A stretch of DNA of 64,000 nt from Amorphophallus konjac. Its lineage: Eukaryota; Streptophyta; Magnoliopsida; Alismatales; Araceae. The stretch covers positions 72,727,247-72,791,246 of the forward strand of contig CM040128.1 in assembly GCA_022559845.1 (NCBI GenBank), in the 5' to 3' direction. Shown one piece after another: positions 34,685 through 46,817 of this stretch. Position numbers and translations under genes: made by a program. The notes below the pieces were generated by a model that searched no databases, was not told the DNA's origin, and saw nothing but the letters and a program-made list of their open reading frames with translations. How positions within the stretch are numbered: position 1 is the stretch's first letter; every line of letters starts with the position of its first letter.

Positions 34685-36119
34685 CTGAACTGAGCGACCC
34701 TTACTTTTGGCCCGTGAAGAATCAAGGTAAGGAGTCATAATTTCGGGTAAGTTCTTTAGAAGATTTTGTTTAGTATATTATAGACTAATAGTTCTCCAAA
34801 TTTCGTGCTAGGAGACCAAGCAACCAAGAAGATAGAAGCTTCCAAAGTTGCTGATTCAACCTTAGCAACCTAGGAATCTGAACGCAAGACCCCTGAAGAT
34901 CCAGAGATTAGGACGTCTAAATGAGGTAATTAGAGTTCAATCCTTTAGAACTTTTTGTACCCAATAGTCTCATCTCCTTACCCTCAAAATTTCACATCCT
35001 TAGGTCAAGAGGCTGAGGAAATAGAGCAGATTGAAGTTGCTGATTTATCACAAGAAGTATAAGGGTCTAAGGGTAGCACCTAGCATTAAATTCAAAGTTT
35101 GAAGGTCTTAAAAGAGGTAGGTTATCTCATGATTGGTAAAAAAAACTTGTTAGAGATAAAATCCCTCTGATTGTGCTTGATTTCATGCATTATAGACTAA
35201 GAATTTCATGATTTCATAGTTTTATACATTCATGCATCTCTTAGCCCTAAATGGAAATTAAAAGATATTATCTTGTCTATTCACTAAACCCTTACATATA
35301 GTTGGTCTATGCATCGTTATCATGACTAGGACAGTGGTAATATGTTGATTTCCATGCATGTTATGTTTTCATAAACCTTCACTTTAGTTCGGTGCCAGCA
35401 GATTCTCTGACGCACTAACGTAAGATCGTCAGATGCATGTAACGACCTTACGATAGACCGTCACATTCTGTTGTGTTTTTATTTGTTCTATTATCTCTGA
35501 TGCACCCTAGCAGGAGCGTTACACCACTGTAACAGCCCCTCGATAAACCGTCACAATACTGTAATGCGTCTATCCTAGACCGTCAGGCACTGTGTTCTGT
35601 CAACCCGAGGCAGAATGATAACCAGTTAGAGTTTACTTATAAATAAGCTTAGATAGCTAAGTTTGGACATGTTATCATGACTTTATGTTTAGTTACTGTT
35701 TCATAATCAAATTGCATGGTTAATGTGTCTTAGGATTATTTTAAGTTATGTTAATTTCATCGGCTAAAACTCTATAGTTTTGTATTCTAAATCACGATTT
35801 TTCCAAATGTTGTATTGACGGAGTTTTCTCATGGTTTCACATTGTTACACATTCTTTTTCATCTATAGAGTCATTTCTTTAAGTACATGGTGTATATTCC
35901 GATATGTTGTCCATTTAGTTCACTTTGCACTATAGGAACACTATTCTTAGACATGAGGACCTCTCTATTGGATATTCCTTCCAATGGACTAGGAAATCTT
36001 ATTTCAAGGCCTCCGTAATTCTCCACGAGCCTGGGATTCCCACTAGGACGCCGAGTTGGTTGTACCATTAAAGCCCATTGATTAGATTACACTATCGATG
36101 TTTTTGGTTATCGGTAATG

Positions 36120-36275
36120 TAACGGCTCTACACTGGACCGTCAAAAGCATCTAACGGCCCAATGTACGACCGTCACATTCAACTGAGTCCGATTTCTTGG
36201 TTCTGGATTCAGACTAGTGTAACGGCCCAATACTGGAGCGTCACATCATGTAACGACGCAGTACACGACCGTCAC
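36120..36275 (+). repeat. Cluster of short inverted repeats TAACGG...CCGTCA
   Basis: Four units in 156 bases: 36120-36143, 36152-36176, 36219-36244 and 36251-36275. Each begins TAACG and ends CGTCA, with 12-15 bases between. Each could form a small hairpin. The same cluster is kept in the 3' LTR near 42881-43036. Confidence 0.85.
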
Positions 36276-37469
36276 ACTACTTGAGTATTTTAACCCAAGG
36301 ATTGACCAAGGGTTGATATTCTAATGTTCTAAATAGACTCTTGATGATCTAGAACTTATCATATTGATCAAGGAACCTAATATAATGAATGAAAGATTAA
36401 GAATGTATCGTTATGCTGCCGATTTATTTTCATAAGCATAACCTTGCTTAAGTCATTCTTGATTTCTCATGATTCTTATTGAAGTAATCATTTATTGAAT
36501 TATCGTTATCAAGAGCTTGTTGGAATTGTACATTCTTGGCCATACTTTATTGTTACGTGCGTGGATAAAATTTGATTTATACTTGAAGATGCGATCGAGC
36601 ACTGATTGTGTTCAAGGGCTCTATGCTAGTCCCCTCGGCTGATTGTCGGAAACATACTATTATAAACCATGGCGTATGATACTACTGGCGTTGCATTAAG
36701 CTAGGAGTACTTTCTTTATAAATAAGTGAAAATCCACAACACAATGCAGCATGATTGATACTTGACTTTCTTGATATTCCATAGAAATTCACGAGGTACT
36801 TGCTCATAAGCAAAAGATACTGGAGTGATGATTATGTGGCTTGGCAGTACATTCTCGTTACATTTTTGTTCATGAAAGGCCATATCATGTTCTTGTTTCA
36901 TTCTTGCTAGTTTATACTTGCTCTCATTCTATCTTACATGATCGTCTTGTTACTTGGTTTAAACGCGTGATTGATCGCATTCGCATGATTCTACCTTATT
37001 CTTTAGAGCTAAATTGTTAATTACTTTAATAGTGCCTTCATGTTGATGCGAAGATACCTACTGGACAAGTGTGCTCATTATCTATTTTCAATCTTTTCAG
37101 GAAATGGAAGTGATTCGAATTCAGATTCGGGTTATACAAGTAGCGGGTCCGAGAGCGAATGAAAGTATTGTCAAGATGAGAGTGAAGACTTAGGAAGTCT
37201 AAATTGTTTAGATTGAGTCTGTGTAATTTTCCTATTTTCTTGAGTCTGGTATATTGGAATAAGTGGAATTAATGATTGTATTTGAGTATTGAATTTGATT
37301 ATTATGAAATAAAGTTGGAGTTTGAATAAATATTATGCAATTGCATTTATGTATGTGATTGTCTTGCGCTCTGATCGTTCTTGCTTGCAAGAGGCTTATC
37401 ATACCGGCTGTTCACGTTTCTCGAGCGAGTCTTCCGCTGTCCTAAAGGCTCGGGACGTGACAGTTAAGT

Positions 37470-37482
37470 TGGTATCAAAGCC
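37470..37482 (+). promoter_or_regulatory. Primer-binding site of element B
   Basis: TGGTATCAAAGCC lies seven bases after the 5' LTR end. It differs by one base from the usual initiator-Met site TGGTATCAGAGCC. Confidence 0.8.
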
Positions 37483-37691
37483 TAAGTCTCAAGACTTAGG
37501 AAGAAGAGTCATGTCATAGGAAAAGTCCAAGGTTTAAGGACCCCTACCTATGAACTATGGAAGAAATTTCCATACCGATGTGAGAATTGGGTAGAGCCCA
37601 GGATAAGATAATTAATTAGCTTTAAGATTGATTTTTTTTCATTCCAATTTCATGAGAAATAACAAGTTGTTATATTTCTCTCAGGTACCTT

Positions 37692-40600
37692 ATGGCTCAT
37701 CGTGTAGATTGGCTTGTAGATCATGATGCTTATATTAATTGCCGAAACATGATTATATCCTTTCGAAAGCCCGATCTTCCGAAATTCTCTTTTCTTGGCA
37801 TCAAGTACAAAAAGCACCCCACTATCATATCCTCACTTCACGCTTGCAAACTTATCTTGCGAGGATGTGAAGCTTTTCTTGCTTCTGTCATGATTACGGA
37901 GTCCAAATAAATTATCATAGCAACATCCCTATTGTAAATGAGTTCCCAGACGTGTTTCCATCCGAATTATCCAGTTTACCACCCGAAAGGGAAGTGAACT
38001 TCACTATTAAACTCATTCCAGGAGCGGCACCTATTTCTATAGCCCCTTACAGAATGTCCCCCACGGAGCTTAAGGAATTGAAGAAGCAGTTGTAGGAACT
38101 TCTGGATAAGGGCTTCATCAGACCTAGCAGATCCCCGTGGGGTGCGCCTATCCTATTTGTCAAAAAGAAGGATGGTTCTCTCAGGCTATGCATCGATTAT
38201 CGGTGACTGAATCAACTCACAATTAAAAATAAGTATCCGTTGCCACGTATTGATGAGCTCTTCGATCAACTTTCGGGAGTAGAGTATTTCTCTAAGATTG
38301 ACCTCAGATCAGGTTATCATCAGCTTAGAATTAAAGAAGAGGACATTTATAAATCGGCTTCTCGAAGTCGTTATGGCCACTATGAATTTGTGGTAATGCC
38401 ATTCGGATTAACTAATGCCCCCGTAGCATTCATGCAACTTATGAACAATATTTTCCCGCCATATCTGGACCAATTCATCGTCGTCTTCATTGATGATATC
38501 TTGATATATTCCTAGACAAAAGAGGAACATGAACAACATTTGAGAGTAGCTTTACAAACACTTAGAGAACACAAACTTTATGCCAAACTCAATAAGTGTG
38601 AATTCTGGCTCGAGGAAGTTTCATTCCGAGGCCACATTATTTCAAAAGAAGGTATTGCTGTGGATCCTTCTAAGGTAGAAGCTGTCAAGAATTGGAGTCG
38701 ACCAACGACTGTATCGGAAGTAAGAAGCTTTCTAGGTTTAGCAGGTTATTATGGGAGATTCATTAAGGACTTCTCAAAAATTACGGTTCCTTTAACTAGA
38801 CTCACAAGAAAAGAAAACCCTTTTGTCTAGTCAAAGGACTATGAAAAGAGCTTTCAAAGTCTTAAGAATCATCTTACAACAGCTCCTATTTTATCACTAC
38901 CAATGGAAGGTGGTGGATTCAAAGTGTATACGGAGGCGTCTGGCATTGGCTTAGGATGCGTTCTCATGCAGAGTGGAAAAGTAATCTGTTATTCTTCTAG
39001 ACAACTAAAACGTCACGAAGAAAACTATCATGTACATGATTTGCAATTGGCGGCAGTTATTTTCACCTTGAAAATTTGGCGTCATTACCTTTATGGAGAA
39101 AAGTTCACAGTATACTCGGACCACAAAAGCTTGAAATACTTATTCTCTCAAAAAGAGCATAACATGAGGCAGAGGAGGTGGTTAGAATATCTCAAAGGCT
39201 TTGATTTTGCTATTCAATATCATCCTAGCAAGACTAATGCTGTAGAAGATGCACTCAGTAGAAAACCAATGGGTATGCTATCAAGTCTTATGATTAGTGT
39301 AACTAACCTTGTTCCCCAATTTGCTCAGTTGAACTTAGATATAGACATAAAGGAAGAAGATTATTTTATAGCTAATATCTGAGTTCAACCTACATTGATA
39401 GAAGATCTGGTCAAACTGCAAAATGATGATCCTATATTACTGGAAGTTAAGGCCAATATTGAACAAAGACCATATTTTTCTATTTCCAATGACGGAAGAT
39501 TGTTATTCAAGGGCCGAATATGTATACCAGATCATGAGGCTACGAAGAAACTAATCCTAGATGAAGCGCATAATTCCAAAAACACAATTCATTCAGGAGG
39601 AACAAAGATGTATCAAGATCTCAAAAGAAATTTCTGGTGACCCAACATGAAGAGAGAAATAGCTGATTTCGTATCACGTTGTCTCACATGCCAATAAGTA
39701 AAAGCAGAACATTTTAGACTCGCAGTTAAAGTGCACCCCTTGAGTATTCCCGAATGGAAATGGGAGAGTATAGGGATGAACTTTATTATGGGTTTACCTA
39801 AGACAAGAGGTGGACACGATGGAATATGGGTAATCATAGACCGATTAACTAAATCCGCACACTTCATACCAATAAAGAGTCGATGGTCTACAGATATTCT
39901 AGCAGCATTATACATAAAAGAGATTGTCAAACTACATGGTGTCCCAGTCACTATTATATATGATAGAGATCCTCGATTCACATCACAGTTCTGGAAGGGT
40001 CTACAACAGTCACTAGGGACTAGACTGAATTTCAGCACAGCTTTTCATCCACAAATAGATGGTCAAACGGAAAGAACAAATCAGGTAGTAGAAGATATGC
40101 TCAGGGCTTGTGCTATCGACTTTGGAGGTAGTTGGCATGATCATTTACCTCTAGTAGAGTTTGCATATAACAATAGTTACCAGGCCAGCATACAAATGGC
40201 ACATTTTGAAGCTTTATATGGAAAAAGTTGTCGATCACCAATATGTTGGAGTGAAATAGGGGAAAGACAATTCCTAGGCCCCGATCTCATTAGGGACTCT
40301 ACAGAAAAGATCAAAATCATTCAAGAAAGAATGAAAATGGCACAAGATAGGTAAAAGTCTTATGCTGGCAATCGAAGACGTGACTTGGAGTTTAAGGTAG
40401 GAGATCATGTATATTTAAAGGTTTCTCCAGGTCGTGGTATTCGAAGATTTGGCATTAAAGGAAAGCTAACTCCAAGATTCATTGGCCCATTTAAAATTCT
40501 CGAACGGATTGGTGAAGTAGCTTACAAACTGGCTTTACCTCCACAATTAGCCGGAGTTCATGACGTATTTCACGTCTCCATGCTGAAGAAGTATGTATAT

Positions 40601-40867
40601 GATTCTGACCATATTATCACTTACGACAATCTAGAGATTAAGAAGGATATGACATTCGAGCAAACGCCAATAAAGATTCTGGAACGAGAAGTGCGTCAAC
40701 TACGAAATAAAGTTATTCATATGGTCAAGATTCAATGGAAGAAGTATGGCTATATGAAGCAACATGGGAAACCGAAGCAGCCATGCGAAAAAGATTCCCA
40801 GAATTATTTAACTGTAAGTACACTCTCCGAAATCCATATATTGAATTTGGGGACTAAATTCTTCTAA
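37692..40867 (+). pseudogene. pol: Element B pol: protease remnant, RT, RNase H, integrase, chromodomain
   Basis: The protease C-terminus and linker (DWLVDHDAYINC, GCEAFLAS) occupy 37692-37910. After a frameshift one frame runs from about 37934 to 40867. RT has [33 protein letters not shown] and [11 protein letters not shown]. RNase H has YTEAS, where the first Asp is Glu, and [10 protein letters not shown]. Integrase has an H-H...CLTC zinc site, WESIGMNF (first catalytic Asp replaced by Asn), YDRDPRF and PQIDGQTER. The end ([21 protein letters not shown]) is a chromodomain, thought to guide insertion to particular chromatin. Stops include 38093 TAG, 38204 TGA, 38513 TAG, 38828 TAG, 39380 TGA, 39638 TGA and 40352 TAA. 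No gag precedes it. Confidence 0.9.
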
Positions 40868-40878
40868 GTGGGGGAGGG
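40866..40878 (+). promoter_or_regulatory. Polypurine tract of element B
   Basis: AAGTGGGGGAGGG directly precedes the 3' LTR start TGTAG and closely follows the pol stop, as is usual in Tekay elements. Confidence 0.85.
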
Positions 40879-43800
40879 TGTAGTGCCCCAGAATTTATAA
40901 ATAATTTTTGAATTATAAAATATTTTTTTGGAAATTATAAAGGCTTAAATAAATTAATGAAGGGGTTATTGGATTAATAAGTCAATATAAGGCTCGAAAA
41001 GGCTAATTAGTTAACCTAGCCTATCTAATAATTGTCCAAAAGGTTTATGGACCAAGCCCATCAAATTTGGCCCATATTCTAGAAGGGTAATTGGATTATT
41101 CACGTATTTTAAGGATAAATACTAATTATATAAGATAATTATATGGATAAACGAATAAAAGAGTTTTATTAAATTGAAACTCCATACACGTTACATGTAA
41201 CGGTCTATCGGGCGACTGCCACAGTCCTGTAACGCACCTAGACACGACCGTTACATCCTGCAGATTACGTAAGGTGAGAAAATTGCAAAAAGATTGGAAC
41301 TTTGAAATCCTATCTACAAGAGATCGATTTGAGATAGCTTATAACATTGCAAAGGACTCTTAGGGATTAGGTTCTGACAAATTAAGGACTCTAGAATCGA
41401 TCTAATCTTCAAATCCTAACCAAAACCCTATAAGTAGGACCTAGTTCTGAACTGAGCGACCCTTACTTTTGGCCCGTGAAGAATCAAGGTAAGGAGTCAT
41501 AATTTTGGATAAGTTTTTTAGAAGATTTTGTTTAGTATATTATAGACTAATAGTTCTCCAAATTTCGTGCTAGGAGACAAAGCAACCAAGAAGATAGAAG
41601 CTTCCAAAGTTGCTGATTCAACCTTAGCAACCCAGGAATCTGAACGCAAGACCCCTGAAGATCCAGAGATTAGGACGTCTAAACGAGGTAATTAGAGTTC
41701 AATCCTTTAGAACTTTTTGTACCCAATAGTCTCATCTCCTTACCCTCAAAATTTCACATTCTTAGGTCAAGAGGCTGAGGAAATAGAGCAGATTGAAGTT
41801 GTTGATTTATCACAAGAAGTACAAGGGTCTAAGGGTAGCACCTAGCATTAAATTCGAAGTTTGAAGGTCTTAAAAGAGGTAGGTTATCTCATGATTGGTA
41901 AAAACAACTTGTTAGGGATAAAAGCCCTCTGATTGTGCTTGATTTCATGCATTATAGACTAAGAATTTTATGATTTCATAGTTTTATACATTCATGCATC
42001 TCTTAGCCCTAAATGGAAATTAAAAGGTATTATCTTGTCTATTCACTAAACCCTTACATATAGTTGGCCTATGCATCGTTATCATGACTAGGACAGTGGT
42101 AATATGTTGATTTTCAGGTATGTTATGTCTTCATAAACCTTCACTTTAGTTTACTGCCAGCAGGTTCTCTGACGCACTAACGTAAGATCGTCACATGCAT
42201 GTAACAGCCTTACGATAGACCGCCACATTCTGTTGTTTTTTTATTTGTTCTATTGTCTTTGACGCACCCTAGCAGGAACGTTACGCCACTGTAACGGCCC
42301 CTCAATAAACCGTCACAATACTGTAACACGCCTATCCTAGACCGTCAGGCACTGTGTTCTGTCAGCCAGAGGCAAAATGATAACCAGTTAGAGTTTACTT
42401 ATAAATAAGCTTAGATAGCTAAGTTTGGACATGTTATCATGACTTTATGTTTAGTTACTATTTCATAATCAAATTGCATGGTTAATGTGTCTTAGGATTA
42501 TTTTAAGTTATGTTAATTTCATCGACTAAATCTCTATTGTTTTGTATTCTAAATCATGATTTTTCCAAATGTTGTATTGACGGAGTTTTCTCATGGTTTC
42601 ACATTGTTACACATTCTTTTCCATCTACAGAGTCATTTCTTTAAGTGCATGGCGCATATTCCGGTATGTTGCTCATTTAGTTCACTTTACACTATAGGAA
42701 CACTATTCTTGGACATGAGGACCTCTCTATTGGATATTCCTTCCAATAGACTAGGAAATCTTATTTCAAGGCCTCAGTAATTCTCCGCGAGCCTGGGATT
42801 CCCACTAGGACGCCGAGTTGGTTGTACCATTAAAGCCCATTGATTAGATTACACTATCGATGTTTTTGGTTATCGGTAATGTAACGACTCCACACTGGAC
42901 CGTCAAAAGCATCTAACGGCCCAATGTACGACCGTCACATTCAACTGAGTCTGATTTCTTGGTTCTGGATTCAGACTAGTGTAACGGCCAAATAATGGAG
43001 CGTCACATCTGTAATGGCCCAGTACACGACCGTCACACTACTTGAGTATTTTAACCCAAGGATTGACCAAGGGTTGATATTCCAAGGTTCTAAATAGACT
43101 CTTGATGATCTAGAACTTATCATATTGATCAAGGAACCTAATATAATGAATGAAAGATAAAGAATGTATCGTTATGCTGCCGATTTATTTCTATAAGCAT
43201 AACCTTGCTTAAGTCATTCTTGATTTCTCATGATTCTTATTGAAGCAATCATTTATTGAATTATCGTTATTAAGAGCTTGTTGGAATTGTACATTCTTGG
43301 CCATACTTTATTGTTACATGCGTGGATAAAACTTGATTTATACTTGAAGATGCGATCGAGCACTGATTGTGTTCAAGGGCTCTATGATAGTCCCCTCAGC
43401 TGATTGTCGGAAACATACTATTATAAACCATGGGGTATGATGCTACTGGCATCGCATTGCGCTGGGAGTACTTTCTTTATAAATAAGTGAAATTCCACAA
43501 CACAATACAGCATGATTGATACTTGACTTTCTTGATATTTCACAGAAATTCATGAGGTACTTGCTCATAAGTAAAAGATACTGGAGTGATGATTATGTGA
43601 CTTGCTAGTACATTCTCGTTACATTCTTGTTCATGAAAGGCCATATCATGTTCTTGTTTCATTCTTGCTAGTTTATACTTGCTCTCATTCTATCTTACAT
43701 AATCATATTGTTACTTGGTTTAAACGCGTGATTGATCGCATTCGCATGATTCTACCTTATTCTTTAGAGCTAAATTGTTAATTACTTTAATAGTGTCTTC

Positions 43801-44223
43801 ATGTTGATGCGAAGATACCTACTGGGCAAGTGTGCTCATTACCTATTTCTAATCTTTTCAGGAGATGGAAGTGATTCAAATTCGGATTCGGGTTATACAA
43901 GTAGCGGGTCCGAGAGCGAATGAAAGTATTGTCAAGATGAGAGTGAAGACTTAGGAAGTCTAAATTGTTTAGATTGAGTCTGTGTAATTTTCCTATTTTC
44001 TTGAGTCTGGTATATTAGAATAAGTGGAATTAATGATTGTATTTGAGTATTAAATTTGATTATTATGAAATAAAGTTGGCGTTTGAATAAATATTGTGTA
44101 ATTACATATATGTATGCGATTGTCTTGCGTTCTGATCGTTCTTGCTTGCAAGAGGCTTACCATGTCGACTGTTCACGTTTCTCGAGCGAGTCTTCCGCTG
44201 TCATAAAAGCTCGGGACGTGACA
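40879..44223 (+). repeat. Element B 3' LTR
   Basis: This copy of 34117-37462 has the same ends. Differences are mostly single substitutions. The inverted-repeat clusters are kept. It is followed by the TSD copy GGATG at 44224-44228. Confidence 0.94.
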
Positions 44224-44969
44224 GGATGTGCTGCAGCCAACGCGGATCTAAGAAAAAAGAGAGTAAAAATAGTGGATAGAAATCGAAACAAAGTGCTTTC
44301 GAGAAAATGACCCAAAACAGCGACTTGACAAACTGAGGATTCCATTCAGCAATGAATATCTCATATCTGGAAAGATTAAGATCAATTTGACTCTCCAAAT
44401 CTGCTTATCAGAATGATTTTCCAACATTGATTCAAAGTCCTACATGAATGCATGGTGGGTTTAAAGAAAAAAGATTAAAACAAATAAAAATATAAGATAA
44501 TCAAGGATAATATTGCTAAGCTGCCAAGACTGGGTCAAGAAACTGATTTCGCGAGCTGATATTAAGCCGAAGCCCGTTTATCCGCATATCAACTCGTAAA
44601 AGGGAACCATCGTCCCCAGTCTTGAATGGCTCAACAGCCTATCCGTGTGACTAAGACTCCTCTGGAATCATCATTATTTTTGATGAAGAGGAACTCAAAT
44701 TCCAGATTTACCAAAGCCACAAGGTCCTTGATATAATCTAATTATGTATGATAACATATAGTAAAAATGCATACTGGAAGATGGTGAAGCAATAAGCATG
44801 AGGGAACTGAGAAATGAGGTGCAAGTACTGTGGGACCTGGATGATGATGTCCAGACGGCAGGATCAAGAGCTTCTTTCCTGCGCTCAAAATTCATTAACC
44901 AAGATATAAATGAAGCATAAGCAATGAATAAGTCATTTAAGCATTGCAACCATAGCAGGGATAGAATTC

Positions 44970-45140
44970 AAGCATGAAAGCATTGAATAGCATTGAATAA
45001 CAACAATATAGCATGTATCAAAGCATCAATAGCTTGTATGTATCATATCATGAATAGCATTCAAACGTGTATAGCGTGAATGGCATGAATAGCATTTAAG
45101 CATTCAACATACATAGCATCATTAAATCATAGATAGCATA
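44970..45140 (+). repeat. Degenerate TGAATAGCAT repeat
   Basis: The words GAATAGCAT, TAGCAT and AAGCAT recur about a dozen times, separated by 5-15 bases. They look like expanded simple-sequence remnants. Confidence 0.7.
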
Positions 45141-45469
45141 GCATCATTGTTTGTTGTTTTTCATGAGGATGGTAACTTGGCTAGTCACTTAAATGATCAA
45201 GATTAAGTAATGCCCAGCGACAAGAGTGATCAAGTGAAATCAGCAGGAGTTGATTAAAAAGATTTGGAGATGAATAATCGGAGTAATGCCTAGCAAATCA
45301 TGAAGATGTGATCAACTGATGCCCAACGTGGCATATCTTGAAGATATCAAACAACATTGGGAAGAATCGAAAGGTAGATAGCGACGAATGGAGAGGACTC
45401 ATCTCGTGCTCTTGGTCTTGTGAGAGCTATTGTCCCTGCAAAAGCACCATCAACAAAATACAATGTATT

Positions 45470-45720
45470 TTTTTTAGATTTTAAAATATGCAAATTTTTA
45501 TGGTTTTGAAAATATTTAAAATTTTATGGATTTTTGGAAGATATCTAAATTTTTTTATGGATTTTGAAGATATGTATTTTTTTAGGCTTTTGAGAAAATA
45601 TTTGATTTTTTTTATTTTTGAGAAATTATTTGATTTTTTTGGGATCTTGAGAAAATATTTAATTTTTTATATTTTTTGAGAAAATATTTAATTTTTTAAA
45701 GTTTTTTTTATTTTTTTAGG
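45470..45720 (+). repeat. T-rich imperfect tandem repeat
   Basis: A unit of about 30 bases containing TTTTGA(G/A)AAATATTT and runs of 5-8 T repeats about eight times. The small open frame over it (KYLIFF-like repeats) reflects the repeat only. Confidence 0.75.
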
Positions 45721-46817
45721 CATTGCTAGTATGGCACCAAATGAATACTCAAATCACTGGTTAGGGGTTCTTGTTCCTTCCCCTCTCACTAAGAACTGCC
45801 CAAAGTAGGGCATGCATTTAAGAATGGCATCCTATAGCCGACTGTCTATAGTTAATGGTGCCCCTACCAAGGCCATACCCGAGAAACATTCGGTCTTAGA
45901 GGGAGAAGAGAAGATCAATTTGAGATAAGCTTTATGTAGGATGGGAGATGTCGGGACTTGAATTCCTTCTGGGGTATTACCCCTCAAAGAGATAGTCTGT
46001 TGCGCCGGTACTTTGTGCCTTTGATTTTTTAGACCCTTGACATGCATATGACCAGGGTTTTCCCTGCAGGGACTTTGCCTCTCTTGACATGCCATAATTC
46101 ATAATTTTACTTTTATCAAAATTTTGATTTGATTTTCATAATAGCCCTTTTGGCTAGATGTATCATGAAATTTCACTTTATTTTGGGTCAAGACGGCCCC
46201 TATTTGAGACTTCTTTCGTATTGGGGAATACCTAGGTTGGTTATCTCATCCGTCAACCTCTTGCACCAGCATTCGGCCGAGTAAAGAAGAGAAAGGACTT
46301 TCAGGTATACTCATGGCAAGGCCAAAGTAGCAACGGTATTTATCCAAAGGAGCCGGCTAAGGACGCCGTAAAGTGTGTGGAGTGCCCAGCTAAGGGTTGC
46401 CCCTAACAAGCGGGGAGAGAATGCCGAACTCCCAGCGCGGGGTTCTTATTAACCAAAGTGCTGTAGAAGCAAGCCTAAAGACTCTTTTTTTCTTTTTCTT
46501 TTTTTTGAAATAATTGAACAAAGATAAGGGTCTAAAGTAACCACTCTTAATCTTGTTAAGAAGCACTTCTTTTTGAAAAAAACCATGCGTGAATAAGTTG
46601 AATTAATGATGAAATCAAGATTGCAAATCTTACGTAAAAATGTTACCTTGCAACCTTGTGAAGCAACAGCTACTGGAGGCGATCTTGATGAACATGGGAT
46701 TTGTCCTTAAGTGGTAGATAAAAGGATTGGAAGCCAAGGTTTGAAGTGGCTTAACAAGAAGGAGTGGTGCCTAGACCCGACTCAAACGAACAAGGATAAA
46801 AAGAAAAGAGGCGAGGG

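Larger units (their letters stand above)
34117..37462 (+). repeat. Element B 5' LTR
   Basis: The LTR starts TGTAGTGCCCCAG and ends CGGGACGTGACA. The TATA box TATAAATA is at 34677-34684. Clusters of TAACGG...CCGTCAC inverted units lie at 34430-34500, 35400-35590 and 36120-36275. No coding sequence is evident. Confidence 0.94.
34117..44223 (+). mobile_element. Element B: Tekay/Del-type chromovirus lacking gag
   Basis: The 10,107-bp element has LTRs of 3,346 and 3,345 bp (TGTAGTGCCCCAG...GGGACGTGACA), a Met primer site, a polypurine tract and the perfect TSD GGATG (34112-34116 and 44224-44228). It lies inside element A. The 3.4-kb interior carries the protease C-terminus, RT, RNase H, integrase and a chromodomain but no gag. 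An internal deletion has therefore removed gag and most of the protease. LTRs differ by about 2-3% in a sampled stretch. Long LTRs and the C-terminal chromodomain fit the Tekay (Del) clade. Confidence 0.93.
44229..46817. other. Element A noncoding 3' region
   Basis: About 2.6 kb of AT-rich sequence downstream of the A reading frame in element orientation. It includes a TGAATAGCAT-type degenerate repeat (44970-45140) and a T-rich repeat (45470-45720). No coding motif of any retroelement enzyme was found on either strand. Confidence 0.6.
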
